In this document: in pieces, positions 22,701-34,206 of the stretch
How the letters are laid out: every line of letters begins with the position of its first letter
Numbering within the stretch: the first letter of the stretch is position 1
NCBI RefSeq assembly: GCF_014529535.1
Contig: NW_023503409.1
Coordinates: 6,696,390-6,760,389, forward strand
Direction: 5' to 3'
Origin: Bradysia coprophila
Taxonomy: Eukaryota; Arthropoda; Insecta; Diptera; Sciaridae
Length of the DNA: 64,000 nucleotides
Notes under the pieces: model-generated
The model's input: only the letters and a program-made list of their open reading frames with translations
Database searches by the model: none
What the model was told of the DNA's origin: nothing
Program-made: the position numbers and the translations under genes

Positions 22701-24833
22701 TACGTTGCATTCACTAATTTGACGGATTACAAAGATACTTACTGTCCATGACGACTTGTACAGTTATCGTGAAATAATTCCAGATAAAACAGTGCCATAC
22801 GAAATGCTGCCTGAAAGTCGTTCTTATCCAAGAGATTCCATGTGCACAGATCAAAATGATTTCTGTGAAATGTAAGAAAATTAAAGAGTTACTGATTGTC
22901 CGATAGAGTGTCAATTAACCGTACGATATCAAGAGTAAACTTACAGGTAACACGGATAGAGTTTGAGGTAGATGTCTAGCAAGTCTTTCGGCATAGTTTG
23001 ACTCCAGAACAGTGACACATACTTTAACCATTTTAAGACTAATGTGATGATGCTGAAATTTTCTTTCTGCGAAGCAAGTGAGGATATGTTTGGTCGTGTA
23101 ACAGAAATTTCGACTGCTAAAAATTTTACCTTGACCTCTGCGATGAATTCATCGAACAAATTTTGCGTAGCAATTTGAAAATCGTCCGAGGTAACTTCCA
23201 ACGGTTGAGAAACCGAAAGTGTTTCAGTCGGATCTGATGGACTACAATCAACGCTTTCATTTTGAAAAACTGGTTCTTCGTCGAAATTTTGTCTACAAAA
23301 ACGAATGCCAATAAGAACTGTCACGATACCAAAACCACAAATTCGTTGTACCGAAACGGTAAATTAACTTACTCGAAATGTTTCGACAAAATCCGTCTCA
23401 AAATCCCGTTGATCGTCGATTCGCCATCATTCTGTTCGACATTCTTTCGTCTCTGAACCGGCGCCTTCTTCGTTTTATGCCAACCCCATTGCTCCAGAAA
23501 CTTAAGATCACTTCCTCGTCGCCGGGACTGTTTCGATTTGCCATTCACATCGTTCTGTTTCGTTGCGTCACTGTCATCTGCGCTACCGTCAGCTGACAAT
23601 AAGACTTTTTGATCGGCAGACGATTTGGCACCCTCATTTGAGTTTGAATTTTCCTTATCTTCATCCGAAATGTTTTCCATTGTTGGAGTTGGCGTTGGAG
23701 CATTACTGGCAACATCGTCAACGTTTTCGCGTTGTGGTTCATTTTCTGGTGGACATTGCTGATTGTTATCATCAGTGACAGTGGCACCCGAAATCAAGTC
23801 ACTAAATGACATGACGGTGTGTTTTCCCCAGCCGTTATCTTCAAACGCTGTATACAGATCAACAATAAATTGACCAGTAGACATCCAGGTCAGCTCATTC
23901 AACTTGAATTCGGAGAAATTTGGTTGAATTTCTTCTGGTTCCATATGCTCGACATAGTCAGGGAATACACTAGTTGTGCTGGTTCTCTTCAAGTTGAAGT
24001 CGGTGAACTTAATTTTGAAGCAACTGGCACCAATAGACAATAGTATTAAGTAACTGTCGTCTGGAGAACCATAAAAAGGACAACTTACTTCTCTATGTAA
24101 TCCAGCCCCATACTCTTGAATTTACTTCGAACCTCTAGGATAACATTCACGGCCAATTCATAAGTCTTGTCCTTATTATAGCAAAGCAATGCCCATCCAT
24201 ACGCTTCGCAATAGTTTTCCTTCAAACACAAAATCTTCAAAATGCCATCCAGAGACGGCCAATGGTTCGGATTTTGTACCAGACATTTTTCGAACGAAAT
24301 TAGGGAAATTTCAAACTTTTTCATCCGCAGTGCCAATTGACCCAATTTGTTCATGGTAAACACGTCCGTATCATCCAATTCATATGCCTGAAATATTGCT
24401 TTGAATCATCCGAAATCTTGTTTGCGAATGTGAAGCTTTTAAACTCACGTTCAGTAAGTACTTTAGCGCCATGTCCGAATCGCCCGTCTCGATGTAAATA
24501 AAGCCTAAATTCTTGTAGCAATTGTACTTAACCGAAAAGAGTTTGTCTTTCTTTTCGTTGCTGACATTATGCAATACTTCCGTGTCCAAAAGTTCAAGAA
24601 ACAACTTGCACGCATCTTCTTTGCAGTTATCGGTCTTTAGTTTCAGAGCTCGAACATATTCAGACACTGCTATTGTTTCCTATTCAATGGCCAAAATTTT
24701 TAGCGCCTCAACGTAATTCTTCGCTGTTTTATAAACCAATTCTTACTTGCGCCTCCTTGGTAACTGTTGGTTCGTTGTCATCTTCACTGCCACTACTATG
24801 CGATTCTTCATTTAACGCCGCAATCCGTATCAT
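16717..24833 (-). CDS. Cabin1: Cabin1 (calcineurin-binding protein), TPR protein of the HIRA complex
   Basis: Large nuclear scaffold. In vertebrates Cabin1 joins HIRA and ubinuclein in depositing histone H3.3 and represses calcineurin/MEF2. The first exon encodes MIRIAALNEESHSSGSEDD and KEAQ, as in the family; a 67-nt intron follows. TPR-like helices span 24449-24679 and 24089-24387. The exon at 23369-24023 carries a family-typical acidic then basic stretch (KQSRRRGSDLKFLEQWG). Later blocks: LPWTILYHILQREED (21.4 kb), YCLYGYPSKKARSRH and LPEFNSYK (20.9-21.1 kb), YYLLADYYFKNRD and CPTRFDSWAGLAL (20.6 kb), LLWIEYGNFAYMMHSF (20.3 kb), EKWLYHYMLGKIAEK (20.0 kb), a Ser/Asp-rich linker and HYKSIYRLANIYLHAAGKV (19.2 kb), GIWRIPSSEIDRPGSFSAHM (18.8-18.93 kb), a Ser/Thr/Pro-rich exon (16.85-18.76 kb) with RPRGRPVGS, an AT-hook-like motif. 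The last exon encodes QQKLAEQRQKSLQQESKK then TAG. About 20 short-intron exons, apparently intact. Confidence 0.92.
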
Positions 24834-25062
24834 TTCGGCGTACACAAAAACAATTAATTTAAATTAACTTTCATGAAAAAATCACATTTGCGGCACAACA
24901 AAAATATTGTCACATCTGTCAGTGGACGATTTTTTTTTCGATTGTGCCGGTTGTATCTGTCTCTGTCCTCTGTCTGAAGCAGTGTTTTTTTTACATTTTG
25001 AAAATTGAGTAGCGGGAAATTAGAAGATGGTTTAAAAAATTTATCGGAATTCGCTCAACTGG

Positions 25063-25174
25063 CAACTTCTGGAACACATGGTTTATTGACAAGAAAGTCC
25101 AACTTGACGAAAATTATGTATTTTTGTCAAGTTAGATTTTTCTTATAAAAATACCAAGCGCTTTCCAGAAGTTG
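25063..25174. repeat. Foldback element (about 50-nt arms)
   Basis: CAACTTCTGGAA at the left end pairs with TTCCAGAAGTTG at the right end, and the match continues inward to AACTTGAC/GTCAAGTT around a short loop. This is the form of a tiny foldback MITE. Confidence 0.65.
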
Positions 25175-25680
25175 ACATTAAAAAAAATGGTTGGGGAAGC
25201 CTGTAAGGTTACTAGACCTTCAGATTATCTCATCATATCGATAAAATAGTCAACATGAATGGTCATTTTACATGTAAAGAAAACATTCATTCGATACATT
25301 TTGGAACGAGGCACTGTCACGCCAAATGTTCTGAACCTTGGTTATCACTTGAGTTTTTTGCTGATCAAAATAATTTAGTTCTCTTTGTCAGATCGTTTTT
25401 TTACTACGATCATATTTGGCTTCTCGCTCCAATTTCTGTAACATTCCAGCGCCTGCCACAAGGCTTAAACTTTGAAACTTTACAATAGAATTGCGTTTTG
25501 AAAGATCTGGAACAAACGTATGTACATCAGGATACTCTATCCGTTTATCAACAGAAGCTCTAGATTGAACATTAAGGACAAATTCCTACATTCTACGTTT
25601 TAAAGTGATTTTTCGACCAATTACTCATGAGGAATAATTGTCCTGCAACTCATCGGAAGCTTATTCATATTCTTGTAAAC

Positions 25681-25890
25681 ACCAAGGTTCTAGTATGGGC
25701 GGAGGTGATATAAACACCATCTCTTCCTTTCTTTAAAAACACAAAATTGCTTAGAAACCTGGGCCATCTGGTTTGTGAAACACAAGTAAATCATAGTTAA
25801 ACATTTTAAAAAAAGATGTCAGTGGCAACGAACTATTGTGCTAGGCAGCGCGTCTGAATGGCATTACCTCCGCCCATTATTTACCTTGGT
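25681..25890. repeat. MITE-like element with about 28-nt inverted ends
   Basis: The left end (ACCAAGG ... ATGGGCGGAGGTGAT) is mirrored at the right end (ATTACCTCCGCCCAT ... CCTTGGT). The 210-bp interior has no coding potential. I could not define a target-site duplication. Confidence 0.6.
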
Positions 25891-26542
25891 AAAAGTATAG
25901 AGTTTTATGATTGGCGAGACGACCGAATACCAGTTAATTATAACTTTCCAAATCAAGTACTTGTCAAAATATTTCTTTCTCTTTCATCATAACACACTGT
26001 TCTAACGAAAACCGAAAATTGTCTTCAGAGTTGTAGTTCACTTTTTACAATAAAGGGACCATCATTGATCATGTGTCATCCACAGATCCATTTACCCTAA
26101 GAGCAAAGTGCTGCAAAAGAGAACCGTCAAAAATGAAATTATTTGACAATAGAATTTGTCGCAACCTTGAACACAGACATATTTCTCAACATAAAAGTTT
26201 TTTTTTCGTTTTAATTAAATAAATTCCTTTTGTCAGGCCTACAGATCGTAAATTTAATTTATCCCAAAATGCTTCCAATGCCACAAAAATAATGGCAAAG
26301 TTCAGGTTGTGGAAAAAAACGGGAAGAGATGTTCAATCGCATAAATGATTCCGAGTGCAAGTGAAAATAGAAAAGAAAATTGTCATCAAAAATGAAGAAG
26401 GTGTTTTGTTTTTGGCTGGTGGCAGAGAATGATTTTAAATAAATTAATAGCAAAATGTGACATCAGCAATTATTTTCGATTTCGATTTCCACAATTATTA
26501 CCAAAGAATTTACTCACTAAACCTTGGTCGTATTGAAGCGAA

Positions 26543-28223
26543 ATGGGTTGCATTAACAGTAAAAAGGAATTGATTGATATTAATCCGAATTTGTACAGAG
26601 TTGTCAATGTAGATGATGAAGGTAAATTCGGGCGGAAAGGTTCAATGGCGATAAAATCAAATCTCAAATGTTCAACCATTTTTTACAGGCAATGCGCTGT
26701 GGAGTGGTCAGCTCGGCATAACAAGGCTAGAATTAACATTGTATCGCAAAGGAAAAGATCCTACGACGTGGCCCATCAAATGCCTGCGTCGATATGGATA
26801 CGATGCTGATCTGTTTACCTTCGAAGCTGGTCGCAGATGTACGACGGGCGAGGGAATTTATGCGTTTCGTTGTCGTCGAGCCGAGAGTCTGTTTCAAACA
26901 CTGCAGAGCTACATTCAACTCCCTATCGAAGACACACAAAATCAAGATTTACAAATGCTCGTCAACAATGGGCCACTGGTAATACCTCGACATTCTGGAT
27001 CGTCACAGCAACCGTCGCAAACAAACCAGACGCCTAGCGGTGGATATTACATCATGAATCGTCCAACTAGTCAAAATTTAAGTCCCAGTGGCACAATACA
27101 ATCGAATTCGAACCGAACGCGAAGTGCTGACACCCTAACATCCGATGGAAATTATCTGGATCCTACACCGAATCGCCCAGCACCAATATCGCGTTTCCAA
27201 AGTGGCTTGCGACTGAGTTCGGTCAGCAGTGGCCCGATGAGTCCGGATCCGGGGTCACCGAGTAGTATTACAGATATCTTAGAAGTAACTCAATTAAATC
27301 CATTGCCTACCAGCAATCCGGGAAATCTTTATCAGGAATTCCCTCTGCGAGAGCATAACAACAACAGTAGCAACAAAAAACTATCGTTAGATTGTCCCAT
27401 CAATCTTGATTGTCCACCCCAAGAGCCGGCACCAGCACCAAGTTTGAGCGCGTTGCGAAGGGAATTCGGGGTGAAAAATAGCATGGACAATGAGCTTCCC
27501 GTATCACTATCTCCGATTTCGACGACACAGGCAGCCAGTGATTTATTAGATAATTCTCACATCATGTACATGAATATCGTAGTGGGCGAATCGCAACAGA
27601 ATAAATTCACAAGCGGATCGGATACGCCGAAAGTGATTCAAACTCCAACCACAACCGGTTCGATGTTCGGTATTCCGCATTCAATGCATTCACAATATTC
27701 GATAGACTCGATGCGATTATACGAAAACTTAGAGCCCGGAGACATTCGTCCATTGGCGCAGCGCAATCGCTTATCGAAACCGGACATTTTTGCCAAAGTA
27801 GAGCTTCCAGCGAACGAAAAGTCCGAGCCGAGCACACCGAATCATCGTTGCGTTTACATTCAATTGGATTTAGATCAAATATCATCAACCGTTTCAAATA
27901 GTGCCAATATCTCGACATCATCTAGCGGAACGAATAGTCGACCCATACTTCCAACCATCACTACAACAAGTGTAATCACAAATAACACTTCATCGATTTC
28001 GACGACGACAATGAGTGTACTGCCACCGGATAGTCCGAAGTCATCAGGTGTTGAAACCAATAGTGGCCTAGACTATGCCACTATTGATTTCAACAAAACC
28101 ATTGCTTTATCGAATTCGACAACTCCATCGTCTGAGTTGGACGGCGAAGGCTCACGTAAAACGAGACACAGTTCGATAGCCACATTCGGTCCGACTAAAC
28201 ATAGTAATTCCGTCAGTGATTGA
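26543..28223 (+). CDS. FRS2-like adaptor with N-myristoyl and PTB domains
   Basis: Two exons, 26543-26621 and 26689-28223, with a 67-nt intron, giving 537 residues. The start MGCINSKKE is a myristoylation signal with a palmitoylatable Cys3, so the protein should sit at the inner plasma membrane. Residues about 15-115 form an IRS/FRS-type PTB domain, with the blocks VVNVDDEGN, CLRRYGYDADLFTFEAGRRC and GEGIYAFRCRRAESLFQ matching vertebrate FRS2/FRS3. The remaining ~400 residues are Ser/Pro/Thr-rich and probably disordered. They carry likely phosphotyrosine docking sites: YMNI (about Y320) and YENL (about Y371) fit the GRB2 YxN pattern; VYIQL (about Y416) fits a SHP2-type site. FRS2 proteins link FGF and neurotrophin receptors to Ras-MAPK signalling; this role is inferred. 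The single large second exon is intact. Confidence 0.9.
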
Positions 28224-30309
28224 AATAAATGTGGCGATGATGATGTTATGTCTGTAGATTGTTTCTAACAAAACAGAAAAAAAAACAATTTGTGTAGTTA
28301 CGACATAGATAAAGAGGACAGAGAGTATTAGTTATACATCGAATTTATATGTTTCAACAGTTTTACACGAAAATACCATAGTCGCGTATGTACGTACAAT
28401 AAATAAGTTTGCATTGAACTTTATATATATACACAGAACAAAGAGCTAAGGAAATTTTTTACCAAAAAAGAAAAGACAAAAAGAACAAATTTATTCATCA
28501 AAACATTAGATCAGTAAGTCTAAGTTAATTAAGGAACTGTTAATAGTCAAATTGTTGGTTTTTTCGAGTGAAACACTAACACAAAAGACATTTAAATTTC
28601 GGCGGAATATTTCATAACCGGAAAGACGTATATTGATTCGAATGTATCCATCCATATTCCAACGTTTATACTCTGATTTATACTCTTTGCATTTGTGCTC
28701 GAAAAATTATTTAAAAAAATCCCAAATCTACTACGTCTAACATTCGAGGTCATGGTCATGAGATCAGATTTTTATTGATCGGAGGAATCATTAAAGGGAA
28801 AACGTCTTGCCAAGGTTGAAAGAAAGCCACTAAGTTCCCGTTTCCTGCTAAATAGAGGTTTCACGAACTTTCTGATTATAAATTTTCAATTTCTCGATTA
28901 GATTAATATTTCCTCGTTCTCATGTTGTTTCTTGTGTAACACGAGTCATGTTTCGTATAAACGTCGTTTAACCTCTTGAGTTGAAAGCACAATCTGTCGG
29001 GTCGGTGTCTTGCAACCCAAATATTTCCATACGAAAACACACCAGCGGAATTGAAAGACTAATCCAACGAGCTATCACTGATTAAAATCGGAGACCGCTT
29101 GTTCCCAAAGTTTAAAAAAATATCCTGAAATTTTGGCGATATTACTCTTAAGCACGATTTGTATGATTCCTTCATAAAATATCGACCTTTTCCGTCTAGA
29201 ATTGAAGTTTCTATTCTGTTAGTGTATCACTCGAAGCCTTGTTAAATATTGTACGGATGAACTCCGATTGAAGATTAGTTGCCGTTATTTTTTAAGTTAA
29301 ATAAAAGTGACTGCGAATGCTTTACCGAAAATTATTAATAAGAAGTGACTAAAAAGAAGTAAAAAAAGAAACTTTTACCAAAAAAGAGGAAGAAATATGA
29401 TTGTACCAATTTATTGTTTTTGTTTTTTTCTTTTTAATTATAGATATGAAATTTTTAAAATTACAGTCTTTGATCTCAACCGTTTCCCACAGATCTATCT
29501 GGTCTGATTTAGCAGAAATAAGACTAGCCTATCCATCGACATGACTCGTATAACAAATATTTACTGAACTATGAACTTCTCTTTGGAACTGTTCCTATAA
29601 ATCAATCATTCCACTAACGGTCAGGATATTGATCTATTCTCAGTGTCTCAGTGAAATACGGGTTGCTAGGAATCTCGCTCCGTATGGGCGCGAGATTCCT
29701 ACTTTTATATAGTGAAAAATGGAATCTCGCACCGTGCGAAAATCCTACTGTAGAGTGGTAATTTCGCGCTCAGACGTTTTTTGAATTTTTGGTGTTGTTG
29801 GAATTTGGCGCGAATTATGGAATTCGGTGCGAATTTGGTTTATGATGGTTTTAGGCAAAATAAAAGTTGGAAATGGGTGCAAACACGATTTAGAGCATTT
29901 TTATAGAAACTGAAAGTTGGAAATGGGTGCAGTTATGGCTGGGGTTCCAGGTCAAGACGAGATCTTCAAGTAAGTCAAGACCTCGGTCAAAACTAAACGT
30001 CCAAGTCAAATCAATACGAGAAGGTATCCAAGTCAGTGGAGGCAAAAGTGGAGGCAGTCAAGAAATCTCGAAAGGAGGAGAACAGAATTTGTGAATGTGT
30101 CGTTGAAAATTTGTATAGTGTCTCTGCTGCAGAGTATGAATTTTGCTTATTAGGTTTTTCCGTCGTCCACCTGGGAGTGAAATGTTACACGTCAATCCAC
30201 TTTATCATCAACTTGCTTTCGACAGGAGTTTGCGAATTTCAGTCGAAACTGTTGGATCCGTTCAAGTATAATTTCAAAAAGAAACACAAGTTCACTCTGT
30301 TGCCACATC
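28224..30309. other. 3' flank of FRS2-like gene and intergenic DNA
   Basis: AT-rich, probably the FRS2-like 3' UTR at first (AATAAA near 28398-28403). Around 29669-29703 the word AGGAATCTCG and its reverse complement flank a 14-nt loop. AAAGTTGGAAATGGGTGCA occurs twice, 48 nt apart (about 29864 and 29912), followed by a GTCAAG-rich run near 29955-30060. No gene is visible. Confidence 0.55.
29669..29703. repeat. Short perfect hairpin
   Basis: TAGGAATCTCG is mirrored by CGAGATTCCTA around a GC-rich loop, and a partial third copy (GGAATCTCGC) follows at about 29721. It may be the end of a small element that also includes the direct repeats at 29.86-29.93 kb. Confidence 0.5.
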
Positions 30310-31122
30310 TCAGCCGTTTAATTTTTTGAAAACAATTGAAGTTACCACACTGCCAACTTTTCCACCAAATTTGAAACTGGGTGCAGGTATGACACTATGC
30401 CTAACGAATTTATCTACAAAAGCCTTACAAAGTTCAGTCTCTGTCCAGTTGCAGGAGGTAATTATAAACAGACCATCGTCTTGAAGCATATTGTAAACAT
30501 TCGACATGTACATCTCTCGCTTTGACTTTGGGTCATCCGGATGAAGACTTACTGCATCGTAGGTTCCTTTTATACAAAAAAATGTTTATAATTCGCACCT
30601 CAGTTGGATCGGTTTTGTATGAAACGCGCAAGTACCTTTGTCGTGAACAATATCGAAAAGACCCAAGGAAACACAGCACTCAGCATCCAATAAATCGGCT
30701 ACCTTGTAATCGACAGCAATTTCCTGGTCTTTCGCAATGTTTTGTGATAGTTCTATGGCCAGTTCTGAATAATCCACTCCAGTCAAATGAGTGAAACCTT
30801 CTCTCGCCAATTCTATTAGCATCATTCCATTTCCGCAACCTTTAAAATGAAAAAGTTAGCTAACATTGACTGCACACCATTCCTTTCGAAGAGACATACC
30901 CAGATCAATGATTTTCGATTCTGGTTTGATGTCATTCTTAATCATCCACGTTATAACCCTGAACTGACTGTCCTCGTCGAACCAAACCTCGCCGACATCA
31001 CCATGAGACTTATAGTTGCTGATTTCGTTGGAATACGAACTTTGCCAGAATTCTTTTGTTCCTAATTCCGAGCCGCCCAATTCCTCGTCGTTGTCTTCAA
31101 TGCTCGACATTATGATAATCAC
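30310..31122 (-). CDS. EEF1AKMT2: EEF1A lysine methyltransferase 2 (METTL10-like)
   Basis: A seven-beta-strand SAM-dependent methyltransferase; family members trimethylate a lysine of elongation factor eEF1A in the cytosol. Exons: 30900-31122, 30636-30839 and 30310-30566, joined in frame (LG|CGNG and DKGT|YDAVS), giving 227 residues from the first ATG or 223 from the second (MSSIEDNDEE), which I prefer because it resembles homologues. Motifs in order: ELGTKEFWQSSY; the SAM-binding loop IIDLGCGNGMM; GVDYSELAIELS with the acidic residue expected at the end of strand 2; FDIVHDKGTYDAVSLHP, a family hallmark; LFIITSCNWTETEL near the C-terminus; and FKFGG. Size and motifs match the family. Apparently intact and functional. 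Confidence 0.92.
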
Positions 31123-31616
31123 ACAGGAATTGTTACGATTGATTTAAAATAAACTATCGCCCATCAACGAGAGGTAAACAGTATGGTGAACATCATGAAC
31201 GTCAGACTACTGTCAATGTGGTAAGAGGAGGTTCGTATGCAAACAACAAAGCCTCATTTATTGCAAAGCCACGCACTTATGAATTTTTCAATGCAAATTA
31301 GAAAATCCGATAGTCATCTGCTGTAGACGAAAATAAGTGATGATCTGTTAGTGGTCCGCGTGTGCAAATAATGTTTTTTTCCCGGTATCCAAAATCAGAT
31401 TTCCCGAATTTCCCGGTATCCTTAAAATTTAGCTAGATTTCCCGATAAAAAAGTTCTGATTTTCCGGTAAAAATTTTCTCATTTCCCGGTGAATGTAATA
31501 TTTGTTTTATTTTTCAATTAAGTTTGATCAAGTACTGTCGTGACAAACATGAATTATGTTATAAAACGTCGAAAGCCAAAGTCTCGCATTCCAAATGTTT
31601 TCTTCATTTATGTCAG

Positions 31617-31768
31617 ATTTATAATATTTTTCGGTTGGTTTTCTCAGCTATTGTAGTGCCTGCCATTTGATTCCAGCTGCCTGGGCCAGATGTCGCGGGC
31701 CCAGGCAGCTGGAATTAATTGGCAGGCAATACAATAGCTGAGAGAATGAAACGAAAAATATTATAAAT
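31617..31768. repeat. Nested foldback inside the 31.4-33.1 kb element
   Basis: Two arms of about 70 nt are mirror images; the outer ends read ATTTATAATATTTTTCG and the inner ends meet at CAGCTGCCTGGGCC, around a 10-nt loop. It may be a separate insertion or part of the host element. Confidence 0.7.
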
Positions 31769-32125
31769 ATGAAGTTATTTAATGATCTTGAGCGGAGCGA
31801 GCGAAATTTTTTTTAGCGATTTGTACTTTGAAAATATTATATTCTCTGACTACAACCCTAAATCTATGACGTTCAGCATCTGTAATTTTTAATAAGATAT
31901 GAAGTGATCGCGAGCGGAGGGAGCGAGAAAATTTTTCAATTTTCTACTTTGTACAATTCTGTTTCGGACTTCTCAGCGAAATATTTGTCACGTCTTAGCG
32001 TCTGTGAAAAATGAGAAGAAAGGGAATGTTAGCGAGCGGAGCGAGCGAGAAATTTTTGCGATTTTATAATTTTAAAACATTCTATTTCTGACTTCTCAGC
32101 CATTTCGATTCAATTTCCAGTTTCC
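31765..32125. repeat. Three tandem 122-bp units
   Basis: The word GAGCGGAGCGAGCGA recurs at 31790, 31912 and 32034, exactly 122 nt apart, each time followed by a GAAAATTTTT-like run. It lies next to the TTTCCCGG array inside the same element. Confidence 0.7.
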
Positions 32126-33090
32126 CGGTAAGTTAGATTTCTTGTCTATTTCGATGGCCCGTTTTTATCGACTTCCCGTTTTTTTCGATTTCCCGTCTAT
32201 TCCAATTTCCCAGTGAGTTCTATTCCCCGTTTATTTCAATTTCTCGGTGAGTTTGACTTTCCGTTTTTTTATTCAATTACCCAGTAAATTTGATTTCTCG
32301 TCTATTTCGATTTCCCGTTTTTATCGACTTCCCGTTTTTTCTCGATTTCCTGTTTTTTCGATTTCCCGTCTATTGCGATTTCCCGGTGAGTTCGATTTCT
32401 CGGTCAGTATGATTTCCCCTCAATTTCGATTTCCAGTCAATTTCAATTTCCCAGTGAATTTAATTTCCCGGTGAGTTGGATTTTTCGTCAATTTCGATTT
32501 CCTGGTGAGTTCGATTTCTCTGTCAGTATGATTTCCCATCAATTTCTATTTCCCGTCAATTTCTATTTCCCGTCAATTTCTATTTCCCGTCAATTTCTAT
32601 TTCCCGTCAATTTCTATTTCCCGTCAATTTCTATTTCCCGTCAATTTCTATTTATCGTCAATTTCAATTTCCCGGTGAGTTCGATTTCCCGGTGAGTTCG
32701 TTTACTCGGTCAGTATGATTTGCCATCAATTGTGATTTCCCGTCAATTTCGATTTCCCGGTGAATTTAATTTCCCGGTGAGTTGGACTTCCCGGTTAGTT
32801 CGATTTCCCGGTGAGTTCAATTACTCTGTCAGTATGATTTCCCATCAATTGTGATTTCCCGTCAATTTCGATTTCCCGGTGAGTTGGACTTTCCGGTTAG
32901 TTCGATTTTCCGGTGAGTTCGATTTCTAGGTCAGTCTGATTTTTCATCAATTTCGATTTCCCGTAAATTCAATTTCCCGTCAATTTCGATTTCCCCTGGC
33001 TTCCCGCTTCATGGTAACACGTCTTCTTTTGGTGGATTTCCCGGTATCCCGGTTTTCGGCCAAAAAATTTCCCGGTATCCCAGATACCAA
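32126..33090. repeat. TTTCCCGG short tandem array
   Basis: Dozens of imperfect copies of a GATTTCCCGTCAATTTC / GATTTCCCGGTGAGTTC word follow one another, including seven nearly identical TTTCTATTTCCCGTCAA copies (about 32541-32650). The open frames here are artefacts of the repeat. Confidence 0.85.
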
Positions 33091-34171
33091 GGATACACAT
33101 TATTTGCACACGCGTTAGTGGTTGTGAATGTTAACACTAACGGAGTGAAACAACATGCAGAAATGACTGTTCCGACTGTTCCTAACATGAACAATGAATT
33201 GACAAGAGCTGCCGCTTAGGATTGTTTGTATGGTATGTTTTAACAACGAAAACAAGTCATCTATCTGTACAAAAGAAACACAGTGCCTCCTGTAATTTCA
33301 TCGGCCTCCGAATATTTTCTATGGACATGCTAGAAGCAATGCTGTGGTAATAGTCTGACTATTATAACAAATGAAAATAGAGGCTGATACGTTCATGGGG
33401 CCTGTTTTTTGTTGACGGTTTTTCCACTCGTCAGATATTTTTGTAGTTGTCAGTATAAAATAGTACTGCGTGGCGTGACATGCTATTTTGCCGTTGGTAG
33501 GGAAAAACATGAGTTTTCCATGAATTAAAGAATTCGGATTGTTGTCCAGTTTCCGCGTGAAGTGACGTCGAGGTGAATAAACACACGAGTTTAAATCTGC
33601 TATATGTTAGGGCTTACTTCAGGTTTCAACCTTAATACAGGACAGGAAAACATCTTCTATAGTCACCCGTTACTGTTATATGCGGACGTTTTTAAGGGTG
33701 AATCAAACTTAGATTTAATAAATGCTCTTTGGACCTAATTTTTTTAATAAGTTTTTTATAAGCATTTTAGCAGTGCCCATTTTTGAGAAAATATTAATTT
33801 TTTTATTTCTCGTTTTTTTTCTTCAAATTTGCTTGAAAATGGTTTTCGAAAAATTCGAGAAAGTTTTCAATAGATTCTAAGAAAATATTTTCTCAAAAAT
33901 AGACTTTGCATCTTAGTGTTTATGTACATTCTGCCGTAATTTGCATAAAAACCTTTTTCGAAAAATAGAACAAAAGAATTATTTTGTTTTATTCTTCGAA
34001 AATGTTTTTTATGCCAATTTCATCAGTCACTTGTTGTCTCTAGTCATTGGTTTACTTTCGTTAGATGGCACGCACCCACAAAGTCTCCACTTTTCACATA
34101 CACCTTAATTCCATCAGACTTCCGGCTCTACATTTCCAGAATTTTGACATGAAGACGCTGAAGTTGGCTAA

Positions 34172-34206
34172 GTGAGAGAGAGAGAGAGATAGATAGATAG
34201 ATATAG
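34172..34206. repeat. GA/GATA microsatellite
   Basis: A (GA) run passes directly into (GATA) units. It is a plain simple-sequence repeat. Confidence 0.85.

Larger units (their letters stand above)
24834..26542. promoter_or_regulatory. Shared upstream region of divergent Cabin1 and FRS2-like genes
   Basis: This 1.7-kb intergenic stretch separates two divergently transcribed genes and should hold both promoters, though I see no clear core element. It contains two foldback repeats (25063-25174 and 25681-25890). The only longer open frame (25255-25488, +) has no recognisable protein features. Confidence 0.5.
31348..33122. mobile_element. Non-autonomous DNA element with 18-bp TIRs and an internal TTTCCCGG array
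   Basis: The ends are a perfect 18-bp inverted repeat, CGCGTGTGCAAATAATGT (31357-31374; complement at 33097-33114). An 8-bp repeat, TTAGTGGT, lies just outside on both sides (31348-31355 and 33115-33122) and looks like the target-site duplication, with one extra C at the left junction. An 8-bp duplication fits hAT-type transposition. No transposase is present. The interior holds a 152-bp foldback (31617-31768), three 122-bp tandem units (31.77-32.12 kb), and a long array of GATTTCCCGGTGAGTTC-like words (about 32.1-33.09 kb). Confidence 0.8.

Noticed and set aside
24680-24746. Extra Cabin1 coding segment (EALKILAIE-like reading)
   Set aside because: This part of the intron can be read as helical protein but ends in TAG directly before the exon; the GT-AG intron of 67 nt joining KEAQ to ETIAVSEYVRALK is the better model.
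32247-32695. Two open frames of about 75 residues rich in Phe, Pro, Ser and Arg
   Set aside because: They are translations of the TTTCCCGG array, not proteins.
32126-33090. CRISPR-like array
   Set aside because: Repeat units have no constant length and no unique spacers, and the genome is animal; it is a minisatellite-like array.
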